A DNA stretch of 64,000 bases from HXMU1420-13 sp963691715. GTDB taxonomy: Bacteria; Bacteroidota; Rhodothermia; Balneolales; Balneolaceae. Shown in pieces: positions 9,615-18,034 of this stretch. Position 1 is the stretch's first letter. Every line of letters starts with the position of its first letter. Where the stretch lies: NCBI GenBank assembly GCA_963691715.1, contig OY829281.1:1116001-1180000 (forward strand), read 5' to 3'. Under the pieces are notes generated by a model that saw nothing but the letters and a program-made list of their open reading frames with translations, was not told the origin of the DNA and ran no database searches. Both the position numbers and the translations under genes were made by a program.

Positions 9615-10863
9615 CAGATAGTAATTTTCTTAAATGTACATCCAACTCAGTGGACCTGTGGTATGCTGAATAAGTAGCTATTTTATTCGCCTTGGGTGTA
9701 AAATCTAAGTTAGATTTATATATTGAATATAGAAAATCGATTACCTGTTCTAAGTTATGAGTAGTTAGTTGCGCACCTGCCTTAGTTTCTTCCATAATCT
9801 TATGAACCTCTGGATTATGAACTAATGATAGAATAGGTTTACCAGAAGGTAAATAATCAAATAGTTTTGCAGGAATAATGTCATTACGTTCGGGCTTTGT
9901 ACTCAGTAATAAGACATTCGAATCTTCAATTTCCTTTCCTACATCTTCATAACTTACTTTTGGGCGAGTAAAAAATTTTCCTAACACTTCATTTTGTTCT
10001 GCAAAATTTTTATCAATATGATCTAAATCACCAAATGAATGCACCTCTAAAGCATTAAATAATTTAGGTGCACTTATCTTAATAGCACTTAATAATTCTA
10101 TAATAGATTCAGCAGAAGATAATGCCCTAAATTGTCCCAAAAAAAGAATAACTAACTTATTGTTTTTTATTACATTTTTAAGAGGGTCGGAAATATTTAC
10201 ATCAAAACTATTCCTTATCGTAGCAGTTTTTCCAGCCAACTCCGGATAAAATTTTAAATAGTTTTTCTCTGTAGTTGTGGATGTAAATGTGACCATATTT
10301 GCAGTCTCAATTACTTTTCGTTCAATACGTTTTTCTATTCTTTGTGCAATTTTCCCTTTTTTAAAAAAACGTGTATCACATAAAGTCCATGGATCCCTAA
10401 AATCAGCTACCCATGGCAGATTCATTCCCAATGAAATATTTTTTGCAATAAATGCTGAAGACCAAGGATCAGAGGTAGAAAATAAAATATCTGCTTTATT
10501 TTCAATTAGTATAGATTCGATTTCTCCTTTCTTAGCATATAAAAATGGTAACCATGTATCAATTGGAAATTGAGTATCAAACCAAGATAAAATGCGGTCT
10601 TCTTTTTGACCTTTTTTTGGTTGAATATTCTTTTTCTTTGATGTGCGATCTACAGGAGGAACTAAATTATAAACTTTCACATCATTCAGATCTTCTTTTT
10701 GATTCTCACTTAAAGAATTATGTGAATCACCGATACATATCACTGAAACCTTCCAACCAATTTTTGATAGATATTTTGCAAAACGATAAGGTCTAATAGC
10801 TCCAACCCTTTGCCTAGGAGGAAAATAAGGTGCAAAAATCGTTATCGATAAATTATCATTCAA
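9604..10863 (-). CDS. Family 4 glycosyltransferase
   Basis: A 419-residue GT-B-fold protein. The N-terminal region has FAPYFPPRQRVGAIRPYRFA, a glycine/arginine loop common in GT4 enzymes acting on surface glycans. The C-terminal half has LFLGQFR and a DIIPAKLFDYLPSGKPIL segment carrying the nucleotide-sugar-binding region. It resembles the GT4 gene at 20997-22280 in both halves, so the two may be paralogues. It overlaps the flippase by 11 bp and lies 55 bp downstream of the GT-A-fold gene on the same strand. Confidence 0.85.
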   Translation of the reverse strand: MNDNLSITIFAPYFPPRQRVGAIRPYRFAKYLSKIGWKVSVICIGDSHNSLSENQKEDLNDVKVYNLVPPVDRTSKKKNIQPKKGQKEDRILSWFDTQFPIDTWLPFLYAKKGEIESILIENKADILFSTSDPWSSAFIAKNISLGMNLPWVADFRDPWTLCDTRFFKKGKIAQRIEKRIERKVIETANMVTFTSTTTEKNYLKFYPELAGKTATIRNSFDVNISDPLKNVIKNNKLVILFLGQFRALSSAESIIELLSAIKISAPKLFNALEVHSFGDLDHIDKNFAEQNEVLGKFFTRPKVSYEDVGKEIEDSNVLLLSTKPERNDIIPAKLFDYLPSGKPILSLVHNPEVHKIMEETKAGAQLTTHNLEQVIDFLYSIYKSNLDFTPKANKIATYSAYHRSTELDVHLRKLLSDVG

Positions 10864-10918
10864 AAATGTAATATTGATTCCAACACAGTTATCACAAAGT
10901 AAAACATAGTTCTTCTAC

Positions 10919-11980
10919 TTATCGATTCACAATATCTGTACGATCCCATTCAGGTCGTAATGATAGTGAATTGTCTGTAATTTTTTTCCAAACTACTTCT
11001 GAAAAAGTCTCAAAAGGTACTTTTTGATGATACCAACCAAAATGTATGCAATAAGGTGTTACGTACAGGTAATCACCCATGCCTGTAATCAAGCCAAAAA
11101 TTGAATAAAGAAAATTTCTAACCCTTCTTGATTTTAATCCTCGAAATGAAAAGACAAATTCATGAGAATAATACTTACATTGTACATATTGAAAATCATC
11201 ATCATGTTCGGTTAATTCTGAAATATAATCCAATTGTGGGCTTTCATGCCCTTGAAGCCATGGATAAACAGGAATATTAAGTTTACTCATTGCCATAGCC
11301 AGGCTCCATTCACAAGATTCCATTGTTCGACCCTTTTCCATTTTTCGACTTCGGAAATGTGTTTCATCTTTTCGATTTAACATTTCACTAGCTAATTCAC
11401 ATACTTTTTTTGTGAGTTCATAGTCTGAAGCATACATTATTCCAGATTGTACTCTACTAAGGTAAGTAAGACCAAATCTATTTAATGTTCTTTTTCTTCT
11501 ACGCAAGAATACATCAATTAGAACACCTACGCCCTTGGTGGCTCCAAAAAAACTATCTGAAATTAGATTTCCTGTAATAGTGAAGCCGTGGTTAGAAAAG
11601 GAGGTCCATAGTGAAGCTGGATTTTTGCACCAAACTATATCACTATCAAGAAAGATATTTTTTTCAAAGAGCATATAGTTATGAATGTTGTGTTTAAATC
11701 CAACTATTGAGGCATGCTCTTCAGGAAGAGGGTGAATTACATCAAAAAGTCTTGATAAACTATACTCTTCTAAAATTTTTCTATGCTTTTCGTTACATAC
11801 TAAGGCGATGGGACGTTCTTTATCGTAACGCCTAAGAGAACTAACTGAAGCAATCGTATGCTTTAAATATTTAGGATGACCATAGCTTACATAAACGTAG
11901 CCTTCTTTTCCTTTTTTTTCACTTTTTACAGACGTAAGCACCGATAATTTTTCCATAAGATACGGTGATTCAGAACTCAA
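10919..11980 (-). CDS. Putative GT-A-fold glycosyltransferase
   Basis: A 353-residue protein without signal or membrane helix. An N-terminal VYVSYGHPKYLKHTIASV strand-helix is followed by LFEKNIFLDSDIVWCKNP, in which DSD looks like the metal/nucleotide-sugar motif of GT8-like enzymes. ESCEWSLAMAM may be the acceptor side, and the C-terminus has a hydrophobic amphipathic patch. Family assignment is by motif only. It sits 11 bp after the MlaC-like gene and 55 bp before a GT4 gene, so it belongs to the surface-glycan group by context. ATG at 11980 is used; an internal Met eight residues later is possible. Confidence 0.6.
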   Translation of the reverse strand: MSSESPYLMEKLSVLTSVKSEKKGKEGYVYVSYGHPKYLKHTIASVSSLRRYDKERPIALVCNEKHRKILEEYSLSRLFDVIHPLPEEHASIVGFKHNIHNYMLFEKNIFLDSDIVWCKNPASLWTSFSNHGFTITGNLISDSFFGATKGVGVLIDVFLRRRKRTLNRFGLTYLSRVQSGIMYASDYELTKKVCELASEMLNRKDETHFRSRKMEKGRTMESCEWSLAMAMSKLNIPVYPWLQGHESPQLDYISELTEHDDDFQYVQCKYYSHEFVFSFRGLKSRRVRNFLYSIFGLITGMGDYLYVTPYCIHFGWYHQKVPFETFSEVVWKKITDNSLSLRPEWDRTDIVNR

Positions 11981-11991
11981 AAAAAGTTGTA

Positions 11992-12579
11992 TTAACGTGC
12001 TGCTCTTTTTCTTAAACTTTCCATTAAAGCATCAAAACCTCTTCTTGCGATTATTCTTTGAAACTGTCGATTATATGATTCAGCTGTATACACATCGTCA
12101 ATACTCATATCGGAGATAACCCATTCATTACTTTTCCATTTCATCTTATAATCAACAGGGGTACGAACTTCATCGAGTTCGGCCATAGTTTGAACAAGTG
12201 CTTGACCATCATCAATGCTAATGCTCTTATAGGTTATAGTAGCACGATAAATGTCTAATTTTGTAAGAGAGTTATCTCTAATGATGGACGAAAATAAATC
12301 AACAAATTCCACTCTTTGTTCTTCTGATATTGTATCAAAAGTCTCTTCAAGTGCTACCCTACTCATGGCTTCAAAATCTATAATTCCGTTTATTATGGAT
12401 TTCAAAGTATCTCTCTGTGCTTCTGTGTACTCACTACCTTTAGGACCGAGGATAGTTTTTATTTGTGTATCTCTAGCTTCAAGCATCATTTTAATGCTAT
12501 CTGAAGTTTGTTGGGCACTAACAGTGGATGAAAGCCCTAAAACAAAAAATATAATTGTTATTATTTTAATACTTCTCAT
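11992..12579 (-). CDS. MlaC/Ttg2D-family periplasmic lipid-binding protein
   Basis: A 195-residue protein with a signal peptide (cleavage after VSAQ, about residue 23). The body shows the MlaC pattern: KTILGPKG, IIDFEAMSRVALEETFDTIS, EQRVEFVDLFSSIIRD, then a beta-rich half. MlaC carries phospholipids between an outer-membrane complex and the MlaFEDB importer. Here it lies 11 bp downstream of a TolC-family gene, with no MlaE, MlaF or MlaD in the window, so its partner complex is encoded elsewhere or it acts with the TolC-like protein. Confidence 0.82.
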   Translation of the reverse strand: MRSIKIITIIFFVLGLSSTVSAQQTSDSIKMMLEARDTQIKTILGPKGSEYTEAQRDTLKSIINGIIDFEAMSRVALEETFDTISEEQRVEFVDLFSSIIRDNSLTKLDIYRATITYKSISIDDGQALVQTMAELDEVRTPVDYKMKWKSNEWVISDMSIDDVYTAESYNRQFQRIIARRGFDALMESLRKRAAR

Positions 12580-12590
12580 AAATCCATTGT

Positions 12591-13967
12591 TTAATTCTTT
12601 ACTGATTGGTGATATAACGGTAAACCTGCTACATTATTAAGTGTTGCCATCGCTTGGTTATATTCAAAAATACTTTGCTTTTCTTCTAGTCGAAGTTCCA
12701 ATTCTTGCCTTACCGCATCAATTAAATCTTTCGATTCCCCAAAACCCAAATCATAATCTAATTGTTCTGAGCGAAGCCATTCTTTAGCAATTTTAAGTGC
12801 TTCTTGAGTTTGATCTACTTTAGCTTTTGAAATAGCAGCTATCCTAAAAGAGTCGTTCAACTCGAGCATAATCCCGTCTTTTACAGCATCCTCAATATAT
12901 TTTAATCGATTACCTTCTAATCTACTACGTTGGATTGAGGTTTTAGCTTGAAAAAAATTTAAATTTTGTCTGATTGTAAAACCAACAGAGGTATTAAACG
13001 TATTCTCAGGCGTGCGAATAAATGGATTAGGTTGTCTTGGACGAACAGGTGTACTAGCAAATGTAGTTGTAAACCCTAAAAATAAGCCGGGCTTATTCTG
13101 TGCTCTTAAAGAACTAATGTACATACTTAGCGCATCTTGACTATAATTTATAGCTTTTAACTCAGGTCGATTTACCATTGCGGAATTTTGGTAATATGAT
13201 AATTCTGAAATGTCAGAGAATAGTGGATCAAGAAAACGAGTTATTGGTTCATAAATAATTCCATTGTCATTTCTCAAAGCATAATTCCAACTTTCTCTTA
13301 CAAATTCTAAACTCCGTTTTACTTCTTCTCTTTGTATACCAAATTGTGCTTTAAAAACTCGAAATTTAAAGACGTCCGATTCGTCCAAATCTGCTGGATT
13401 TTCCCTCTCTTGTTTATCCATTGCACGCTCTATTTGACCCATTTTATCATCTGCATCTCTTAGAAGCCTTTCAATTTCGAGGGATAGCACATAGCTGAAA
13501 TAAAGTTCACTTAGAAGAATCTGAATTTCATTTTTTGTAGCTTCAGATTTTTGTTCAACGGCTCGAATTCCAAGTTCCGCTGCTTCGATAGCTTTTCCTA
13601 CAGCACCCCAAGTAAATATTGGTTGAACTCCTGATATACGCAATCGTGTAAAAATACCAGGTTTACTCCAGTCATTCTTGGCATCTGGATCTAAATAAAT
13701 ACTTTCTTCTGGAAAATTACCTGGTGATTTAACTCCAGCAACAAGCGCATGATCTGATTTATAATCCAATTTAGGCAAAAATCTTTGATCTTCAGTTTGT
13801 TGCCTTCTATTTTTTGCTAGCTTTATATCATTATTTGCAAGTTTAAGTTGTCCTGCATTTTTTAATGACAATTCGAGAAACTGATCTAAATTAATAGCAA
13901 GAGTATCTTGACCACTTAGAGTGGAATTAATAGATAAAAGAAAAAAAGATATTAGAAGTAACCGCAT
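12591..13967 (-). CDS. TolC-family outer-membrane efflux protein
   Basis: A 458-residue protein with a signal peptide ending near SGQ. Long heptad-rich helices alternate with short strands, and two tandem homologous halves can be traced, each starting with an LELSLKNAGQL-like or AINYSQDALSM segment as in TolC. Trimers form the outer-membrane and periplasmic duct of type I secretion or efflux systems. No membrane-fusion protein or inner-membrane pump is adjacent; an MlaC-like gene follows. A terminator at 14023-14046 separates it from the upstream tRNA/atp operon, so it should have its own promoter in 13968-14022. Confidence 0.88.
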   Translation of the reverse strand: MRLLLISFFLLSINSTLSGQDTLAINLDQFLELSLKNAGQLKLANNDIKLAKNRRQQTEDQRFLPKLDYKSDHALVAGVKSPGNFPEESIYLDPDAKNDWSKPGIFTRLRISGVQPIFTWGAVGKAIEAAELGIRAVEQKSEATKNEIQILLSELYFSYVLSLEIERLLRDADDKMGQIERAMDKQERENPADLDESDVFKFRVFKAQFGIQREEVKRSLEFVRESWNYALRNDNGIIYEPITRFLDPLFSDISELSYYQNSAMVNRPELKAINYSQDALSMYISSLRAQNKPGLFLGFTTTFASTPVRPRQPNPFIRTPENTFNTSVGFTIRQNLNFFQAKTSIQRSRLEGNRLKYIEDAVKDGIMLELNDSFRIAAISKAKVDQTQEALKIAKEWLRSEQLDYDLGFGESKDLIDAVRQELELRLEEKQSIFEYNQAMATLNNVAGLPLYHQSVKN

Positions 13968-14022
13968 AATAATCGCTATTGCACATTGTACAACGTTAAT
14001 TTAGTTCATTTATTTAAAACAA

Positions 14023-14046
14023 AAATAGCCCCAACTGGGGCTATTT
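14023..14046 (-). terminator. Intrinsic terminator after tRNA-Ser/atp operon
   Basis: A perfect 10-bp stem AAATAGCCCC / GGGGCTATTT with an AACT loop. Read on the minus strand it is followed by a T-rich tract (TTTGTTTTAAAT). It lies 5 bp after the 3' end of the tRNA and should end transcription of the tRNA and the ATP synthase genes. Confidence 0.85.
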
Positions 14047-14051
14047 CCATG

Positions 14052-14136
14052 CGGAGAGTGAGGGATTCGAACCCCCGGAAGCTTGCACTTCAACGGTTTT
14101 CAAGACCGCCGCATTCGACCACTCTGCCAACTCTCC
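14052..14136 (-). tRNA. tRNA-Ser (UGA anticodon)
   Basis: An 85-nt tRNA on the minus strand. The acceptor stem is GGAGAGT (14136-14130) pairing with ACTCTCC (14059-14053), with discriminator G at 14052. The anticodon loop reads TCTTGAAAA flanked by GG and CC, giving anticodon TGA. A long variable arm (GAAG/CTTC stem) and a GGTTCGAATCC T-arm confirm a class II serine tRNA. CCA is not encoded. Its 5' end is only 8 nt from the atpG stop codon, so it is probably cut out of the atp operon transcript or read by a promoter inside atpG. Confidence 0.95.
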
Positions 14137-14144
14137 AATAAACT

Positions 14145-15029
14145 TTAGGAATCTGAAAGTGCTTGAGCACCAGAAACTATTTCAGAAATCTCAGTAGTTA
14201 TTGCGCTTTGTCTAGCTTGATTATACTTAAGTCTTAGTTCGCGTTCTAATTCTTTAGCATTCTCTGTAGCACTGTCCATCGCTGACATTCTTGCACCTTG
14301 TTCAGAAGCATTAGATTCTAGAACTGCTTTCCATAATTGTGTATTCAAATGTAATGGCAGTAATTGATCTAGTATCTCTGAGGAATCAGGCTCGTAAATA
14401 TAGTCAATAGATCCAAAAGTTTCATCACCTTCAAGATTTCTAGGATCAATAGGTAATAATTTTTCGATTTTTCGATTTTGAGCTATAACTGAACGGAATT
14501 CATTATAAGCGATGTATACCTCATCATATTCATCAACTAAAAAAGAATGTATAGCTGATGTCATAATTTCTGAAGTGGTATTATACTCTAAATTATCAAA
14601 AAACCCTGGATGTGAAGATGTTATACTATAATTCCTCTTGGAAAAATGAGCAGTAGCCTTCTTTCCAATTGTAATGAGACCTAACTTATTTTTGTCACGA
14701 AATGATTGAAATCTTTTCTCAATTTCTTTTTCGACTTCTTTAAATAAATTATTATTAAATCCGCCACATAAACCTCGATCCGAACCTACAATAATCATAA
14801 GTACAGACGAAACATCTTCATCTACATGCATAAGTTTATTAGAGACATCTGAACCTTTAACCAACTTACCAACAATATCTTGTATTTTTGCTGCATATGG
14901 ACGGGTCTGAACCATTTGCTCTTGTGCTTTACGCAACTTAGCAGTAGCAACCATTTTCATAGCTTTAGTAATTTGCTGCGTATTGTTTACAGAACCTATT
15001 CTGTTTCGGATGTCCCGTAAATTAGCCAT
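14145..15029 (-). CDS. atpG: ATP synthase F1 subunit gamma
   Basis: The 294-residue gamma subunit is the rotating central stalk of F1. The N-terminal MANLRDIRNRIGSVNNTQQITKAMKMVATAKL and the C-terminal LKYNQARQSAITTEISEIVSGA helices are the highly conserved coiled-coil ends. The middle Rossmann-like part has VGSDRGLCGGFNNNLF. It is the last protein gene of the atp operon, 3 bp after atpA and 8 bp before tRNA-Ser. Confidence 0.97.
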   Translation of the reverse strand: MANLRDIRNRIGSVNNTQQITKAMKMVATAKLRKAQEQMVQTRPYAAKIQDIVGKLVKGSDVSNKLMHVDEDVSSVLMIIVGSDRGLCGGFNNNLFKEVEKEIEKRFQSFRDKNKLGLITIGKKATAHFSKRNYSITSSHPGFFDNLEYNTTSEIMTSAIHSFLVDEYDEVYIAYNEFRSVIAQNRKIEKLLPIDPRNLEGDETFGSIDYIYEPDSSEILDQLLPLHLNTQLWKAVLESNASEQGARMSAMDSATENAKELERELRLKYNQARQSAITTEISEIVSGAQALSDS

Positions 15030-15032
15030 ACT

Positions 15033-16649
15033 TTAAGCGTCCTCTGTTGCAATAAGTTGGTCAATTACATTATTAGCAGATTCAATAACCTTATTACCAA
15101 ATTCGTCGCTTAAGATACCAGAATTTGCTAGATCAGCCATTTCATTTGAGTATTTTGCGTTAACCGTCTCTAAATATTGAGTTTGAAATTCACCAATACT
15201 TGATACTGGTAATTTATCTAACAGTCCTGCATCATTAACTTTAAGTAACACAATTTCTTGTTCTACTGGCAGGGGTTGATATACATCTTGCTTCAATAAT
15301 TCTGCGGTTCTTTCGCCTCTTCTAAGCTGTGCTTGAGTTGCAGGATCCAAATCTGAACCAAATTTTGCGAATGCTTCAAGTTCTCTGTATTGAGCTAAAT
15401 CTAGCTTCAATGTTCCTGATAATTTTTTCATGGATTTTACTTGAGCAGAACCTCCAACTCTTGATACTGATATACCTACATCGATAGCGGGTCTTACACC
15501 AGAATTGAAAAGGTCTGTATCTAAGAAAATTTGACCATCTGTAATAGAAATTACATTTGTTGGAATGTAAGCAGAAACGTCACCTGCCTGAGTCTCAATA
15601 ACCGGTAGTGCAGTTAATGAACCTCCACCTTTTATCATTGGTTTTAATTCTTCAGGAATATTGTTCATTGTTTTAGCAACTGCATCATCATCAATAATTT
15701 TTGCAGCTCTTTCCAATAAACGAGAATGTAAATAAAATACATCGCCTGGGTATGCTTCACGTCCAGGAGGTCTTTTCAATAGTAGTGATAATTCACGGTA
15801 TGCAACGGCTTGTTTTGATAAATCATCATAAATAACAAGGGCATGTCGACCAGTATCTCTAAAATATTCGCCAACACAAGCTCCAGTAAAAGGTGCTATA
15901 TATTGCATAGGAGCTGCAGCACTTGCAGGAGCAGATACAATAACTGTGTAATCTAAAGCTCCAGATTGTTCTAGAACTTGCATTATACCTGCAACAGTTG
16001 AAGCTTTTTGCCCTACTGCAACATAAATACAAAATACTGGATTTTCCGTGTTTTGTGTAGCCTTTTGATTGATGATGGTATCAATGGCAACAGAAGTCTT
16101 TCCCGTTTGACGATCACCAATGATGAGTTCACGTTGACCTCTTCCAATAGGAATTAAAGAATCTATAGCTTTTATACCTGTTTGTAGAGGTTCAGCTACG
16201 GGTTCACGGTAAATTACACCGGGAGCTTTTCTTTCCAAAGGAAGTCGGTAAGTATCACCTAATATTGGACCTTTTCCATCTATTGGATTTCCAAGAGGAT
16301 CAATTACACGGCCAAGTAAACCGTCTCCAACATTCATTGAAGCGATATCTTTAGTTCGTTTAACGGTTTGCCCTTCTTCTACAGCATTTGATGCTCCAAA
16401 TAGTACAATACCTACATTATCATCTTCGAGGTTAAGCACCATTCCCGTTACAGGGTTACCATCCTCATCTTTAGAGTCTGGAAGGGTTACAAGCTCACCG
16501 GCCTGTACTTGTGAAAGACCATATACACGTGCGATACCATCTCCTACTTCGAGTACTGTACCTACATCATAAACATCAGCTTCGCTGTCGAAACCTGATA
16601 GTTGTTTTCGTAATATGGCTGAAACTTCGTCTGGTCTGACTTGGCTCAT
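15033..16649 (-). CDS. atpA: ATP synthase F1 subunit alpha
   Basis: The 538-residue alpha subunit, slightly longer than the usual 500-510. The P-loop is GDRQTGKT and the downstream VIYDDLSKQAVAYRE block is the Walker B region; the N-terminal barrel contains VLEVGDGIARVYGL. Alpha binds non-catalytic ATP and forms the hexamer with beta. atpD (beta) and atpC (epsilon) are not in this operon, the split arrangement usual for Bacteroidota and relatives. It follows atpH by 20 bp. Confidence 0.98.
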   Translation of the reverse strand: MSQVRPDEVSAILRKQLSGFDSEADVYDVGTVLEVGDGIARVYGLSQVQAGELVTLPDSKDEDGNPVTGMVLNLEDDNVGIVLFGASNAVEEGQTVKRTKDIASMNVGDGLLGRVIDPLGNPIDGKGPILGDTYRLPLERKAPGVIYREPVAEPLQTGIKAIDSLIPIGRGQRELIIGDRQTGKTSVAIDTIINQKATQNTENPVFCIYVAVGQKASTVAGIMQVLEQSGALDYTVIVSAPASAAAPMQYIAPFTGACVGEYFRDTGRHALVIYDDLSKQAVAYRELSLLLKRPPGREAYPGDVFYLHSRLLERAAKIIDDDAVAKTMNNIPEELKPMIKGGGSLTALPVIETQAGDVSAYIPTNVISITDGQIFLDTDLFNSGVRPAIDVGISVSRVGGSAQVKSMKKLSGTLKLDLAQYRELEAFAKFGSDLDPATQAQLRRGERTAELLKQDVYQPLPVEQEIVLLKVNDAGLLDKLPVSSIGEFQTQYLETVNAKYSNEMADLANSGILSDEFGNKVIESANNVIDQLIATEDA

Positions 16650-16669
16650 ATTTTTTTTACTAAGTCGTT

Positions 16670-17224
16670 CTAGTTCAATTCAATCGTTGAGTCGAGCAAT
16701 TTATCTTCTAATTGCTCAAGTTTATGCTTGATTGTACCATCAATTACAGTATCATCTATTTTTACTAACAATCCACCTTTTAAGTCGGTGTGGATGGTTG
16801 AAATAAGATTAACCTTCTTTGATGTTGTTTTTTCAAGCGCTTTTTGAAGCTCTTTAGTTTGTTTTTTAGACAAATCTTTAGCTGTGCGAACTTCAATATC
16901 AATTATTCCAGCATAGTTATTGTATTCATTAATATATGATGAAACAATTTGGTGTAAAATCGCAGACCTTTCTTTTGAAGCAACCAATATGACGAATTGC
17001 ATCGTTAACTCACTTAAATGCGCTTTAAATATTGAAACTAGTGTTTCTTTCTTTAAAGCAGGTTTGATAATCGGACTTTTAAGAAATGACTGTAATTCTC
17101 TAGAGTCAGTTATCGTATTTTCAATAAATTGAATATCACTAAGTGTTTGCTTAACCATTTTTTGCTCTTTACTCAATTCAAGTAAAGCAATGGCGTATCT
17201 TCTAGCTGCTTTGGATACTAACAT
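16670..17224 (-). CDS. atpH: ATP synthase F1 subunit delta
   Basis: A 184-residue soluble protein linking F1 to the peripheral stalk. The N-terminal AARRYAIALLELSKEQ is the family signature, and the C-terminal DLKGGLLVKIDDTVIDGTIKHKLEQL matches the conserved end of the delta/OSCP family. It lies between atpF (11 bp) and atpA (20 bp). Confidence 0.95.
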   Translation of the reverse strand: MLVSKAARRYAIALLELSKEQKMVKQTLSDIQFIENTITDSRELQSFLKSPIIKPALKKETLVSIFKAHLSELTMQFVILVASKERSAILHQIVSSYINEYNNYAGIIDIEVRTAKDLSKKQTKELQKALEKTTSKKVNLISTIHTDLKGGLLVKIDDTVIDGTIKHKLEQLEDKLLDSTIELN

Positions 17225-17235
17225 CCGTAGTTTAT

Positions 17236-17763
17236 TTAATTTTTAGAAAGATCGTCGATGAATTTATCGACCAATTTACTATTCTTTTTTTCATCGAGTT
17301 CTTCATCTAAAATCAAAGATGCAGATTCAATTGCAAGTTTAGCTACTTCTTGACTTAGCTCTGTAAGTGCTAGCTTTTTTTCTTGCTCAATTGTCTTTTT
17401 TGCCTGCTCAATTATTTGAGCTGCCTCATCTTTTGCTTTTGATACTCGTTCAGTGCGCAATAATTCTGCTTCTTCGATAGCTTCTTTTCTTACTTGCTGA
17501 GCTTTTGCTTCAGCTTCACGTAGAGTTTTCTCATTATCCTTTGAAATAGCCTCAGCACGTTCTAAAGCTTTTTCTGCAGATTCCAAAGAATCCTTAATTT
17601 TAGCTTCGCGCTCGTTAAGTGACTTCATTATTGGAGGAACTGCATATTTCATCATAACCAAAATGAAGATGATCATAGATATAAGTATCCATAGAGCAAA
17701 TCCTGGATTGAAAGATAAAATACCGCCTCCGCCAGCTAATAGAAAAGTCATGGAATTAATCAC
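17236..17763 (-). CDS. atpF: ATP synthase Fo subunit b
   Basis: A 175-residue protein with one N-terminal membrane helix (about residues 20-45, FNPGFALWILISMIIFILVMM) followed by a long charged coiled coil (residues 50-165). It is the peripheral stalk. The conserved Arg/Glu/Ala-rich helix and its place between atpE and atpH make the call secure. Only one b gene is present, so the stalk is presumably a homodimer. Confidence 0.96.
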   Translation of the reverse strand: MINSMTFLLAGGGGILSFNPGFALWILISMIIFILVMMKYAVPPIMKSLNEREAKIKDSLESAEKALERAEAISKDNEKTLREAEAKAQQVRKEAIEEAELLRTERVSKAKDEAAQIIEQAKKTIEQEKKLALTELSQEVAKLAIESASLILDEELDEKKNSKLVDKFIDDLSKN

Positions 17764-17768
17764 TTATA

Positions 17769-17990
17769 TTATTGACCAATTCCTAAAGCAAGTAAGATAC
17801 AGATGACTGCACCTAGGAGAGCAACACCCTCAATGAAGGCTGCCGTAAGGATCATAGCACCTCTTATATCTCCAGATGCTTCTGGTTGACGTGCAATACT
17901 TTCTGTAGCTCCTTTACCGATCATTCCGATTCCGATTCCAGCTCCTAAGGCTACGATTCCGGCTCCGATACCAGCTGCTAAAAGTCCCAT
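17769..17990 (-). CDS. atpE: ATP synthase Fo subunit c
   Basis: A 73-residue hairpin of two membrane helices joined by the ARQPE polar loop (about residues 33-37). The ion-binding carboxylate is Glu54 in AFIEGVALLG. The next residue is Gly rather than Ser/Thr, and helix 1 lacks the Gln expected of sodium-binding rings, so the ring is predicted to be proton-driven. The N-terminal helix has the glycine-rich GAGIGIGMIGKGA packing motif. It lies between atpB and atpF. Confidence 0.97.
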   Translation of the reverse strand: MGLLAAGIGAGIVALGAGIGIGMIGKGATESIARQPEASGDIRGAMILTAAFIEGVALLGAVICILLALGIGQ

Positions 17991-18034
17991 AGTATATTTA
18001 TTTAATTGTATTAAGGTTGTATTGTGTAAAATGT

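Noticed and set aside
12251..12640. 129-codon plus-strand frame
   Set aside because: Antisense to the MlaC-like and TolC genes, both well supported.
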